Assembly (NCBI GenBank): GCA_963575745.1
Contig: CAUYUJ010014275.1
Location: 40,001 to 62,500 of the forward strand
Length of the DNA stretch: 22,500 nt
Direction: 5' to 3'
DNA from: Prorocentrum cordatum
Lineage: Eukaryota > Sar > Dinophyceae > Prorocentrales > Prorocentraceae
Part shown: positions 1-12,300 of the stretch, one piece after another
Numbering within the stretch: the first letter of the stretch is position 1
Layout of the letters: the number at the start of each line of letters is the position of its first letter
Notes under the pieces: model-generated
Database searches by the model: none
The model's input: only the letters and a program-made list of their open reading frames with translations
Told to the model about the DNA's origin: nothing
Position numbers and translations under genes: made by a program

Positions 1-905
1 ACCGGGCAGATGCCGTGCGGGTCGTTCGACCGGAAGTGGTTCCTCGCCTGCCCTGCTCCCTTCTGGTCCGCCTTCGAAGCCTTAAACCACAGCACCACTT
101 CGTCCGCGGCGGCGAAGTGACTCACCTGCTCGCCTTTGCACTTCGGGGAAATATCCAGCCCGGTCAAGACCTTCTTTAAATCCCAATGCCCCGAGTGAGC
201 ATACTCGCCGATCCGCATCATATAGAAGAAAGCGAAGATCACGCAGAAGTGCAAGGCGGCGTCGTCCGCACACAGGTCCGGCTTCAGCATATCTCGTATC
301 CTCCTCAGCATCTTGGTCGTCACCGGGAGCTTCCTCTTCCCAGGACCTTGCCAATTCTCTATCCCATTCAACGCTATCCACAGTCGCGGCTTACCCGCCA
401 AGGGGTCGGGCTCACCCGGCATCACATGATGTGAGCGGATCCCCAGCAACTTCGACCGTATCGTGCCGTGCGACCGCTTCAGGCTGTTGTACAGGTGCAC
501 CATGAACAGCAGCAGCTCCTCCTCGTCCTGGTGATGCTCCTCGCGAGTCTCCCCATGCAGGATGGGCGATTTCCTGCGGATGCGACAGAACGTCGTCCAC
601 TGCCTCCAGGCAACCCCATAGGTCGCCTTCGTCCCCTTGGCCACCGAGGCCACTACTGCAGCATCCACCAACTTCAGGAGCTCTGGCGCGTACCCCTCAT
701 CCGCGCGCCCGCCGGCACGCCTGGAGTCCTCCCTGGCGATCTGCCTCAGCTGACGCTCGAGCCCTTCACTGCCCTGTCCGCTGCCTGCTGCCGCTTCCAG
801 GTGCCGGCTCACCGCCTCCGGGTCGATGTCCTCGGATGGTCCAGCCTCCGGTGCCGCGCGCCGTGCCGCCTCCTCGCGCTCGCACTCCTCTCCTCCCCCG
901 CGCCC
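1..905 (-). CDS. Tyrosine recombinase (integrase) of the element, partial
   Basis: This frame is offset by one base from the preceding segment. It is open from below the stop at 1,170 and runs off the window at position 1. It encodes a helical core-binding-like region (KGTKATYGVAWRQW, about 600-650). The catalytic domain follows, with RKLPVTTKMLRRI and then FAFFYMMRIGEYAH, where the Arg codon at 213-215 is the first catalytic Arg. Next comes WFKASKADQKGAG, the Lys-bearing beta-hairpin, and HGICPV at the edge. This order is typical of DIRS and Crypton recombinases. The HxxR and the Tyr nucleophile must lie left of position 1. The enzyme would insert the circular cDNA. No start codon suits separate translation, so I take it as the C-terminal part of the second ORF. 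Confidence 0.75.
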
Positions 906-2631
906 GGGGGGGGGCCGCGACGGCGCGCCCTGCCTCAGCTGCCCTCTGCCTTGCCGACAGCCGGTCATTGGCCATCGAGATGGGGTAGGTCTTGTTGCAC
1001 ATCGGGCAGCGCGTGTCCCGGCCCTCACCCTGCACACCGCAATACTCGCACCACGCATAGCGGGCGTCTGGGCCGCCTCCTGGGAAAGGCACTGGCCGAC
1101 GTGCTTCAACCTCCTCCTCTGATTCCTCGTAGTCCCCCTCCGAGTAGGACTCGGGCGAGTTGAGGTCCCTTACAGCCTCGGCAGCACGTGCAGGTCCACC
1201 AGGCCTGAGCGGGTCCTCCTCTGCTCGGTGGCCCTGGGGCTGTGGCCGCCTCTCCGACCCATCGGACCCTCTCGACCCCCCGGAGGGGGGTTCCCAACTT
1301 CCTGGTTGGGGCAGCGGCTCGCGGTCTGTCCGCCTTCCTGGCTGCGGGAGTGGCTCTCGACTCGGCCGAGGGTGGACCGCTGATGCCTCCGCCCCGGAGC
1401 CGCTCGCCCGGGGGCGGTCCTCCTCCTCTGGAGCGGACCAGGGCCCTGTCCTCTGGAACTCCACCCGCCGAGCGAGCGCACGGTAAGTCTGACCAACCGC
1501 CCGCGCGACCTCTGCCGGGGGCTCCTTCTCCGACCTCTTCGCCTGCTTGACAGCTGCCGGTGCGGGCGGGGTCTTCGCCCTTAGATGGATGTACTCCGCC
1601 TGCCCTGCACCAGGGTGCCCGGCCGCATCCTTGGGCCGATCTGCCTCCGCCTTCCTCTGCCGGGCCGCGCCTCGCTCCTCATGCGCCCGCCGGGCGAGCT
1701 CCCCTGGTGAGGGGGGGGGGCGCTCCTCGCTTGGACCTCTGCTGCCGCTCTCCTCGCCCTGCTCCTCCGCGGCCCCTGACTCGGACCCCGCAGGGGGGGC
1801 GGCCAACGCAGCGGCGGCTAGCACCCGGGCGGCAGCCGCTGCGATCTCTTGCTTGCGCTCCTGCTTGCGCTTCTTTCTTACTGCTGCGGTCTCTGACGGC
1901 CCCTCCCCTTCCGGGGTTGGCAGACCGTGGGGCACCTTCTCGCAATGCCTGAAGTGCTTCGCGCCTCCTTCTGCCCAGTCCGCTCCCTCCGACCGCCCCG
2001 CGCACTTGTTGCAGCAGAATCCTGGTCGCCACAGCGCTCCCCCATCGACAGCAGTCGCGGGTTGGGAGTGCTCCAAGTACGGGCACCCTGGGTAACGGCG
2101 CAGCCGCAGGGCTTCCCTCGCCTCTGGGGGGGGTGGGGCCTGATCCACTCCACTGGCGCCCTCTCCCATCCCTTCAGCAGCAGCGCGTCGCCCGGTGGCC
2201 GTCCAGGGACCCCAGCTCTCATCCTCAGAACCTCCCGCATGGCGGCTCCTGGTGGCCAACAGGTCTCCTCCAGCACCCAGGAGCTGGCCCTGCGCCTCTC
2301 CGGCGGGCGAGCCCTCGGGCTGCAGGCCCTCCCTGGCCGTCCTGGGCGGTGCCTTCGCCACCACCGGCCGAGGTTCCTCCCAGATGGGTGGGAGATGGCC
2401 GTCCGGCGCCGCTTTGGGTGGTGGGTGCCCCGAAGCCTCCTCGCCTGCTGCCTGGGCTCCAGGGCCGCCGCTGCCACTAGCCTCCTCGCTCGATGGGGGG
2501 CAGTGGCCAGCCTCCCTCTGCCTCTTCTGGAGATCCTCGTGTCGTGCCTGACAGTGCGGCCCATGGGTGTCGCCCTCCGTGCCCCGGCACGTCCGACAGC
2601 AGTACCGGCCCCAGTCGTGCTCCAAGCGTGC
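906..2631 (-). CDS. Second ORF of the element, middle segment with Cys-rich modules
   Basis: This is the same frame as the preceding segment, open from just after TGA 2,632-2,634. It reads on to a TGA at 766-768, but its coding character ends near the G9 run at 906-914. It holds the second half of a first zinc module (CCRTC then HGPHC, about 2,540-2,570). A second similar module lies at 1,938-2,095 (CPYLEH, then FCCNKC, then HFRHC). A C-x2-C, ten residues, C-x2-C zinc ribbon lies at 997-1,050. Between them are long low-complexity Pro, Ala, Glu and Arg-rich linkers, including a Lys/Arg-rich patch near 1,855-1,890. There is no ATG at the left end, so it is unlikely to be translated alone. A role in binding nucleic acid or recombinase is inferred from the zinc modules. 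Confidence 0.5.
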
Positions 2632-3330
2632 TCAGCTCCTCCCACACTTGTTCCAGCACTGCGGCCCTCCATCTGGGTCGCGTCCCACTCGCAGTGAGAT
2701 CACATCGGGGTAGGGGTCGTCGAGCAAGCTCTGCGCTCTCTCCTCTGGCAGCATGCCACCGTGCCGCTCACTCCTCCTTGCGGTCTCCTGCCGACGCCTC
2801 TCGTCGGCTTGGAGCCAGCTCGTGAGCTCCCGTCGTCTCTCCTCGTCCTCTGGGCGGCGGCATATACCCGCCGTCCTTCCTCCTGACTCGGTGGATACCT
2901 CCGCTTGCCTGAGGGCTGCCGTTAGCGCAGCCGCAGCTGCCCGCGGGGGGCACGCTCGCACGACTCCCCTCAGTAGGTCCCCACGGCTCAGCTGCCCACA
3001 AAGTCTGGGCCAGTCAGCACTGGACCCTCCACGCAAGTGCCAGACCTCCTGCGCTTGGAGCGGTCGGACCCCCGGCGGGGGCCCCTTCGCATCGTAGACC
3101 AGCACGGGCTCCAGCACCCCGCTCTCCTCCACCCGAGGGGTCGGTGAGGGGCCGGAGCCGCCGTACACGGGGCGCCTGCCAACCTGCCCCCGCGGATGCC
3201 AATGGCCAACGATCCGCGGGAGATGAGGGGGCGACCGCGCCGCTCGCGGGTCCACCACCAACCGCCCCTCCTCAGGCGCCAGCCACTCCTCCTCCTCGAC
3301 TCGGCGAGCGTTCATCATCCCTCCTGCCAT
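2632..3330 (-). CDS. Second ORF of the element, N-terminal segment up to an in-frame TGA
   Basis: This frame is offset from the polyprotein frame and overlaps its end. Candidate starts are ATG 3,330, 3,318 and 3,315. The latter two form ATGATGA with the polyprotein's tandem stops, which suits termination-reinitiation. Its 232 residues include an Arg/Glu-rich helical stretch and then a CWNKC zinc half-site at 2,644-2,661. The frame stops at TGA 2,632-2,634 and continues open in the same frame immediately afterwards. The continuation (GRYCCRTC, then an HG-x2-C motif) completes the zinc module, so the TGA looks like a nonsense change, a read-through site or a sequencing error. I do not recognise a family for this segment. 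It probably belongs with the recombinase ORF. Confidence 0.6.
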   Translation of the reverse strand: MAGGMMNARRVEEEEWLAPEEGRLVVDPRAARSPPHLPRIVGHWHPRGQVGRRPVYGGSGPSPTPRVEESGVLEPVLVYDAKGPPPGVRPLQAQEVWHLRGGSSADWPRLCGQLSRGDLLRGVVRACPPRAAAAALTAALRQAEVSTESGGRTAGICRRPEDEERRRELTSWLQADERRRQETARRSERHGGMLPEERAQSLLDDPYPDVISLRVGRDPDGGPQCWNKCGRS

Positions 3331-6300
3331 TGGCAAGGGCGGCGGGGGCTTGGCTTCTTGGCCCCCTTCGACGCCAATGCCCAAACCTTCCGCTGGGCCA
3401 CCGGGTCGCCGTACTCGCTGCACACACGCCCGTCTTCGGCAGCACTCCAGCCAACGCTCCGGAAGAACTTCAGCACATCCGCCACGGTGGGGCCGGGAGG
3501 CGCATCCACCAAGGCCCACTGGGCAGCCAAGCGGTGCAGCTCCTGGGCGAGATCCTGTAGCTGCAGGCCCACCCGCGACGGGCCTAGGGAGGTGGCCACC
3601 AACGTCAGGTCGCCTTTTCTCCCCGCTTCGCCTGCCCGAAAGTCTGGCCAGCCCCTCAGCAGCTCCGCCTCTCCACACGCTCCCAGTGCACCAGCGGCCC
3701 TGGCGTGCGGGGCCAACGTGCTTCTCACCTCCACCACGCGCCAAGCGGTTTGAAGGAGTGGGCGGGGGACCTCCCCTGGCGACCGGCGAGCCATGAGCTG
3801 CATAGCCACCTGCCAATCCTCAGGGTCCACGAGGGCGACTGCGTGGACGCGCCTCTCGTAGCCTTGTGACAGTACCTCCGCCCAAGTGCCCGCCAGGTCG
3901 ATCGGCTCGAAGCCCTCCCCTGCCATGCGGCGCTTGACCTCCCCCTCGTCAGCCCTGGTGATCATGTCCGCCATCTCGTTGCTGTACGTCCTGATGTACG
4001 GTGCAGCGAGGACGCGGCAGTGGTACTTGGCCTCTACGTAGTTCAGCAGCCTCACCAAGTGCCTCGCCATCCGATTCTTCGGCCGGCGGGTTTCCACCCA
4101 CCTCTGGACCGTCTGGTTGTCCCCCACGTAGATGATCAGCCGCTCTCTCCAGGCCTGCCCGCGGGCTACCGCAAAACCTACTATGCAGAACAGCTCCCCG
4201 AGCGCTATGATCACCCATTCCGCGGGTAACCCAGCGGCCACCTTCAACGCTTCCATATAGCCCGCCAACTCCTGTCTCGCGTGGACCTTGGCAGCCCAAT
4301 CGATCTGCCCCGCCGCATCCAAGGTTGAGTCGCCGCCGACCCATACCACTTGCTCCATGGTGCCGGGGATGGCCAACCGCTCCCGTGGCTCGAGCATGCC
4401 CACGAACGAGGAGAGGAAAGTGGCGCCCCACGTCTTTGGCCGCGCGACCATCACCCGCAGCATGTCGCAGCTATCCCAGAACTCCTGCCAGGCGACTTCC
4501 TGCTCCTCCTCACCTCCCTTCGGCGTGGCCCGCGCAGTAGGCCCATGGGGCTGGCACATCAGCGCGTCCAATGCGCCGAGCTCCGTGCCCAGCGCCTGGT
4601 TGACCGCCGCGAAGTGCGTCCCCAACCCGCGGAGCCGCTGCACCGTCTTCAGCCGCACCACCCGCTGACCAGGCTCGAGCTCCGCCTCCTGAAGAAGGTA
4701 GCTCATCTTCTGGATCTTGGGTTCTGGGAGCGTCGCGCGGTCGACCACCCGGCCCTCGGAGTCCTCCAGCTGGAAGAGCAAGCCCCAGATAAGCTTCTCG
4801 GTACTGAACTCGCCCTCCTCCGCTAGCTTCTCCAGGTTGATTGAGCTATCGCCCAGGAGCAGCTTCGACATGGCGTCGAAGGTCCAGGCAGAGGGCCAGG
4901 GCCTCGCGCCCAGGGCCGGCTCCACCAAGACTCCGTCGTCGACCAGGACCTCGGACGAGTGCGCGACTACGTCGTGGAGCTCCTCCGCTAGTGGGCGATG
5001 GGCTCGGTGAGCATCCTGCACGCCGCGTCCCCGCACTGCCCATTCACCCGGTGCACCGGTCCAACCGAACACCATCGTGAGGTAGAGCACCGTCGTCGGC
5101 TCGGCCCCGGCCAACCCCTGGAGGCTCACCGCCATGATGCGGAGGCCGGGCAGTTCGACCCACAAAAGCTTGCAAGCCGCCTGGAAATCCCGCTTCGCCA
5201 AGTAAACCCTCACCTTCGGACAACGGCATCTCCGCCAGAGTATCGTCCTCGCGATCTCCCGGTGGGTGGGCAACTTCGCCGGGGGGTGGTTCAGCTTGTC
5301 GCATCCCGAGTTGGCGTCCCTCATGTCGTTGATGAAGCGGCCCTCGTCTGCGATCGTGCGATCTGGCCGCATCTTCGGGGCCCGGCCCTGGGGTGACTCC
5401 ATGATCCCCTCCAGCCCTGGATGGCTGTGCGGGGCGGCCCAGGCTCGCCCCTTCACGATGTCGTCCCAGATCTTCCGCCTGGCCTCTTCCTGGTGCTGCG
5501 CCGCTGACTGGTGAGGCTTGGCCCTGACCCTCGTGATCTCCCCGTCGTGCCTGACCTCCACCCCGTTCGACGCGACCCGCCTCAGGTACTCCAGGAGCTC
5601 CGGCTCCACCTTCCCCTCGAGGTAGCTGCCGTGCACGCCCTTGAGGTGGTCCCCCTGGTCCGACTTCCAGGCAGCTCGAAGGGCTGTAGACGCCTCCTGC
5701 CATCCCCCGTGAGTGTCCAGGAGCTCCGCACCTCGTAGAATCATGCGACCGAACGCCTCATCACTGTAACCGGGTTCGGAGCGAGCCGCCGTCCAGAAAT
5801 TCAAAGCGTGCCAATCTGTGCCTGGGACCGCTCCTCCGACTCGGTCGCGTAGGTCGTCCAGCTGTGGGTTGGCGCCCTCCTCTTGGTCCTCATCGCCCTC
5901 GGAAATGTGCCCCGCCAACGTCGCCGAAAAATTTGTTGACGGTGGGGGGGCTGTCCCCCCCCCCCCGCGCTTCTGGGTCAGCGTGGCGCCCAGCTCCAAG
6001 GCCTCGTTAATCATAGCCCGGGTGATGGCGCTCAGCAGCTTCTCAGGGTAGTGGCCCGCGTCTGACGTCCGCTTATGCTTCGTGACCGTGTCCACGCCCT
6101 TCAGCTCGACGTGCTTGTGCTGGTGTGTACATCGGCGGGCCACTTCCTGCAGATGTCGCACGCACGTGACCAACCACGATCGCTTTCTATACCGTTCGTC
6201 TCCTCCCACACCGTCCTGAGGCCCCAGGCCGTACTCGCACTGGTCCACTGGCACCACCAGGACGTCCTTCCGGCGCAAGATCTGGCGCCACCTGTCCAAG

Positions 6301-9300
6301 TCGTACGCCTTGGGGTACCGACCATCAGGTGCGGGGTGCTCCGCTGTCGGCAGTGCACCAGCGTCGGCGATGGTCTCGAACAAACGTCCAGCAAAGTTTG
6401 CCATGGCAGTCCCTTCGACCTCCCACGTTGGTCCGTCAGGTCGCCCAGCAGGAACCTCGAAGGTGCGAGTGCCGCCATTGCGCAGCATCCACGGGCAGAA
6501 GGTGCGGCACTCGAACCCAAGCCACCAAAGCAGGTACACGCACTGTCTGGCCTCCTCCAGTAGCGCCTCCTGCACCTCTTTGCGCCTGGTGTCGTGCTCC
6601 CCCTGCAAACCCTTGCCGCGATCCGGGTCTGAGTACAACTCGACCGCTGGGCCGACTTCGACCCCGGCCTTCCGGAGCGAGTCCGACCAACCTTGGGTAC
6701 CTGCCCAGACCTCCTTTGCCGTCAGTGTGCGTCCCTTCCAACAAGGCCGCCTTCCTCCTGTGGCCTGCCCGTGGCGCTCGTGCCGCCTCCAGGCTGGGTT
6801 GCTCCAGTTGCCAAGGACCCTCCACCTTGGGTCTTCCCCGATGATGTCTTGCTCCCCGGCCTTCCGCTCACGCCCAGCCTCCCTTGCCGCCCGGCACCGC
6901 GGGCACCTCCTCGCCACGTCTCCTGGTACCTTCGCCTCTTCATGCGTCGCGTCATCCAGGTAGACGTCCCAACCTGCAGCCAGTACCTCATGTGGCGGGT
7001 GCCCGCCCGTGAAGTCTCCCCGAAGTGTATCGGCATCCACCTGAGGAGGTACCAGTACCTGCAAATGGCCCTTGTAGAGTAACATCCACACGTCCCGCCC
7101 GCCAGCCTTCGGGTCGTACTTCACCCCTACGATGACCTCGAGTCGCGCTCGTCCCCAGGGATCGACGCGGACCACATGGATGGCCGTCTCCCGCAACGCG
7201 GTAGGCGGGAAGGCGGCAAGGGTGCGGTAGTCCTTGTCATGGCTCATGTGGAGGGTGTCGTGGCAGAACATTCTCACGTCCGACTCGGTGATGGGGATGT
7301 AAGCGTCGGGCGGCCCCATGAACGTGTCAGCCTGCTTTGCCTCTTCCCACATAGCAACACGCCACTGCTGCGCCAACTCCATCACCTCTGCCACGGACGG
7401 GTCGCCCCCACCCTTGGAGTGCAGGTGAGCCGCAGCCGTGTTGATGAAGACACACTGCCTCTCCTCCGCCTCTCCAGCCTGGCACTCAGGTAGGTACTCC
7501 GCCAGCTCCTCGGTGACGGCCAGCTGGTCTCTGTAGTCAAGGATGTCCCAGATGCGCCCCTTGATATGAACTCGTCCGCGCCCCGGTTCCTCCGCTGGCC
7601 CCCACACCACTTTACCCACATGCACTTCTGGACCCTCAAGTTCTCCCCCAACTCGTTCCACTCGTGGCGCCAAGTAGGGCCGGGCCTGGCCCGCCAACTC
7701 CTCATCTCCAAGCTCCACAGCATCCTGCAGGATCTCCTCTATCGGGGTGATCTGCCCCCCAAGATACCCATCCAGCAAGCGACCATGACAATAAGATCGG
7801 AGACGGCTCGGCGCGTCAGAAACCACCTTAGCCTCCGGCGAGCTGCTGACCTGGTCCGCCATCGCCATGTGGACCTTGGCCACCTCCGGCACGTCCGCCG
7901 GCAACTCAGGCGGGTAAACGACCGCGGCCTGGCCCCCGTGGTCCCGCATCCAGCTCTCATCAGGACCCTGCACCAACTCCTGGAGCTCGCGCTCCTGGGT
8001 CGTGTACTCCATGCCCGCGTACTCCTCAGGCGGCTTGGCCACTTCCTCCACCCTAGCGGTCCGGCAAGTTCCTGTAGCTCCTCCTCGCCGACCACCTCGC
8101 TGTGCTGCCTGGTCCTTCCCTTCTTGCACCTTCGCGGCCTGCTCCTTCTGAGCATCCGCACGGAGCTGCTTGATCTTGCCGAGCCGATCCTCGATCTTTA
8201 TCTTCGGTCCCGTCTTAAGTCCTCCCCTCTTGATGTACTGTGCCTTCACAGTCCAGTGTGCCCTGTCTGCGCTTTTGATACCTTCCGCATGGGACCGCTG
8301 ACACGTGGTGGCCGTCTTAGAACATCCATCGTGGCACGCTGCATCCCAACATTTGGGCTTTCCCTTGGAGTCGTTCGGCCCGTGTTTGACTGAGTCTGCA
8401 ACCTCGGGCCCTGTCAGAGCCGAGAGGACCTCCGGCGGGAGTTTAACCTTGCTCGCTCCAGCCTTCAGGGCGCCTCCTCCTGCTCCTCCTCCCCCGCCTC
8501 CTGTCAGACCGCCAACCTTTTCTCCACCCCCACCACCTGGAGGGTGCTGGGGCAGAGCTCCCGCCGGGCGGCGCTCCTCGACCTCCTCAACTCCTCCCGC
8601 TGCAAGGGGTCGCAGCTGGGCCCGGTGCGCGTTCTCCCAGTAGGCGTTGTCCGCAGTCTTGACCAGGCGTTCGAAGATGACCGTCTTGAAGTACCCGTCC
8701 GGGTCCTCCACCTCGAACGTGGTGGGCAGTGTCAGCAACGGTGGACCCTCTGGTGTCGGCGTCCGTGCGGCAAAGATAAAATCCTCCTTCCTCATCAGCT
8801 CCTTGTTGCAGTAGCGCTGCACCTCCTTCACCTTCCATCGAAGCTCCTCCCACCACCGCCCGTTCAGCTCCTCCCAAGCGTCCTGGACGAAACGGGCGGT
8901 GTACTTCCGCGGCTTCGCCTCGTGCTGCCGAATGAGGTAATCCAAGGCCTCGCTCCTCTCGTCCCAGTGCTCGGCCCCATACGCCAAACATACCGCCCAT
9001 ATGCCGTTGCGGGCCTGCCGTGCCCACTTCAGCATATCCACAGGTTGCTTCGGGCGTGGCTCGATCTTGTACTCTGTCGTGGGTACGTAGTCATCGAACA
9101 ACTCCTCTGGGCAAGTCACCCAATCGGCAACACTGAGCGCATGAGCAGCCAGTGTCTCGACCGACTTGCCACCCCATGACCCCGACGCGATGCCGAACGC
9201 GATCCTGTAGTTGATCAGGGTGGGCCAGCGGTGGTGCTTGAACAACGCCGAGGAATGCTCCGCCATACGCAAGAGCGCCTTGACGAGCGCCCGACCCAAG

Positions 9301-12300
9301 TCGTCCGGGCAGATGGCCACCCGGAACCTCCCGCATCCGCGCGCCGCCAGGACGAGGAGCTCGTGGTCCTTAGTGATCGACTGGAGGGTGCCCATCTTCC
9401 CCGCCGCTGCGTCTTCCGCCCGCTTGTTCGTGAGGTCGAGGTTGTACGCGATGTCCGCCATGACCTTGACCATCCCTTCGCTGCCCTTGTCCTCAGGGTC
9501 GCCAAGTGCCCCCGCTGACCTCCGAAACTTTTCCGACGGGCCATAGTCTTCCTCGTCGAAGCTCACCCGCGCTCTTCTCGCCGGGACCCCAAAGGTAGGA
9601 CCAGCCCGATGTTCGAACAGGTCCATGGGAGGTGGTGTGGGGTCATGTCCAGGTCGACCTGTCGGCGGGCCTCTGCCCAGCTCGGCCCGCACGGTACTGC
9701 CCCGCAAGTCCACTCCTTGTCCGCCCAGGTCTGTGGCTCGCCGCTTGGGTTCCCAACCTCGAGTGGACCCCTTCTCCTCCTTGGCAGGCCGGCCTGGCTC
9801 GGGCATCCTTCCCAGGCCGGGTGGCATTTCCACCGCCGATGGACGGGCCATAGGGGGTGTAGGCGGCCGCGCAGGGCCAGGGACCGGCCGTGCCAGCCCC
9901 TCCCGCCATGCCCCTCCCGCCACCTCCTCCTCATGTGCCTGGCTCAAGCCGCGCCTCTCCCTCAGTACCTCGGCCAACTGCCGCAGGTTCTCCACCTCAT
10001 CGTCCGTCATGAAGGAGCCGCGGTCCCTTTCCAACGCCTCAAGCGACTCCACGATAGCGTCGCACGCCTCCCCCAGGTCGTCGAAACCCTCGGAGTGTTG
10101 GTACCTCTCGGCCACGTCCAGCGGGTGATCCTCTCCGCTGGCCCTCGCCTTCAGGAACTCCAAAGCCAAGGCCGCCTCGCCTCGTCGCCGCCAACGCTCT
10201 CGGGCAGCCCCATTCAGTAGGCCCCCCAGCTCTCCTCGGGTTAGCGTATCCACCCACGGTGGCTGCGATGGGTATGCGGGGGAGGTCGAGGGCGGGTGCC
10301 TCCGAGCGTATCCTTCGTCTCGCCCTCCTGCCTCCTCGATCCCCCTCGTCAGGTTGCACAGGGGATGGTCCTCCCTCCCCGTCGCGCCTCGTGCCAACGC
10401 CTGGGCCACTGGGCTAGCTGTCTGACCGTGCTCGTCCATTCCGTCGGGTATCTGATTAACCGTCCGCACGATGATGGCAGGCGCTCCAGCAGTGGCAGCC
10501 TCAGCCCGCACCCGGTCGTCGATCACTGGCCCCAGGTTGGACGGGGCAGTTGCCTGGGCCTCGAGCCCTGGGATACGATACGTAGTCCAACCATCCTCCT
10601 CAAAAGCCAACTGGCACCCGTAGCAATAGTACTTCTTCGCCATCTCCGTACCCCGCGGGCCTCGCACCAATGCCGTTAGCCATGCCCCACTGGCCGACAC
10701 CAAGGGTAGGAGTGGCCTCCCAGTCATCGGCGTAGGTGACTTCGACCGGTACCGCGTAGGTTGCTCGGATACCATTCCCGCCACCACAGGCGCTGGTCCC
10801 TCGGCGTCGGCGACGAAACGTGCGGCCTCCTCATTCGCCAGGTCGTGCTCCAAACACGTCAGCACCCCACGGTTCAGGACTCGACCCAAGGCGTGACAGC
10901 CGAGGTGCGCGCACTTCTTGACTCCTCTCTCGCGCTCGTAGGCGTTCGTGTGCTGCCAGCACAAGTTGACCACCTTCTCCACCCCCTTGACGTTCGACTT
11001 CTCGCCATCCTCCGTGACCAGGCGGACCGGGGCACCTCGGGCTCGGTCCCGACACTTCTCCTTGCACAGCTGAAATATCGTGTCCCCCTCTTGGTACAGC
11101 ACCTCATTGGCCATACAGCGCTGGTGCTCCGGCTCCGACTCCGTCTCCGAGTTCGGGTCCTTCAATAGGGCGGCAGGGATATCTGCTCGGCTCCGGCGGC
11201 CGCGCTGGCAACCCCTCTGGCCGCAGCGCTTGATGGATCCGCAGAGCCTGGCACATCCCTTCAACCCCATAGCGGCACAACCCCGCCCACACGAAGCAGC
11301 AGCTGCCCCCACTGCCCGGCCGGCCCAGCAGGGCTTTGGCGCCGCCTCCACCAGGGCCTCCAGGTTAGTGTCCGTCTCAGCCGTCACGTACCCGTACGCC
11401 GGGGCGTGCACCGCGTAATTGCCCTCGTCCGTGCAGGGCATGTCCCTGCACAGGTGCACCACCTTGTCCTGGGACTCCTCCAGCAGGTCGCGTAGCCGCC
11501 TTGACGTAGTAGCAAGCACCTCTCGGTATGGCCATGCCACTCCTGCCTTCTTATACTTAATCCCAGTGTTCAGAGGTGGCCTCTCCAGCCTCGCGGCGGT
11601 GTCGCCTACCTTGATGATCAGGTGATGCGGCACTTTGTCGGCCCCCTTGGCGCGTAGCTGGGCGTAGAACTCGTTCTCCACAGCGATGGCGGTGGCGGGT
11701 CCCCTGAGCTCTGGCACCACTCCCTCGTCGGCGGTGGTAACTTGTGGCTTCGAAATCGGACAGCACAATCCCATCGCCCGTCCCAGGCAACGGAGTGGCG
11801 CACAGATCAATACATCCACCGCCGAGGCGATGGAATGTAGACCGTATCCCAACCCAATGACGAGCGCCACAATCAGTCCTGCAAACGTGGTCCAGCACAA
11901 CAAGGGCCACCCGGTGCCGAACGCCGCGTAGCCCACAGTGTTGATCCCGCTCCCGACCAAGCCACCACCGCCCCACATCAAGTCTGCCCACTGTATCTCA
12001 GTTGGCGGCAGATCCGTGATCCAACCTCCAAGCCAGCTCACTCCAAACTTGACGGCACCAAAGCTGAACCAGCCTCGGACTTCCTCCTCTGCATCCTCTG
12101 GGCCACCAGTGCCCGCTGGACTCTCCCGCAGCGGAGGATCCCGCCGGCGGCCCGCGAACCAGCTCCACCTCTCGCTCCTGCGGCGCCGTGTGCCCTCCTC
12201 ACCTTTGTCGCCTGCGGCTGGCGGTGGTGCCTCCGCGGCCGGCTGGGCAGCTGCCGACGCCATCGTGGGCTGCTGGCGCCCCTTGCCTCCTGCGGGCGGG

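Noticed and set aside
2632-2634. Selenocysteine decoding of the TGA
   Set aside because: No selenocysteine insertion structure could be identified, and the position next to zinc-binding Cys residues suggests a structural module, not a redox site.
468-2697. Long plus-strand frames opposite the second ORF
   Set aside because: They are antisense shadows of a GC-rich coding strand. Zinc and recombinase motifs appear only on the minus strand.
3331-3816. Extension of the second-ORF frame upstream of 3,330
   Set aside because: This part overlaps the polyprotein C-terminus in another frame and looks like a shadow. The overlap-region ATG codons are the better starts.
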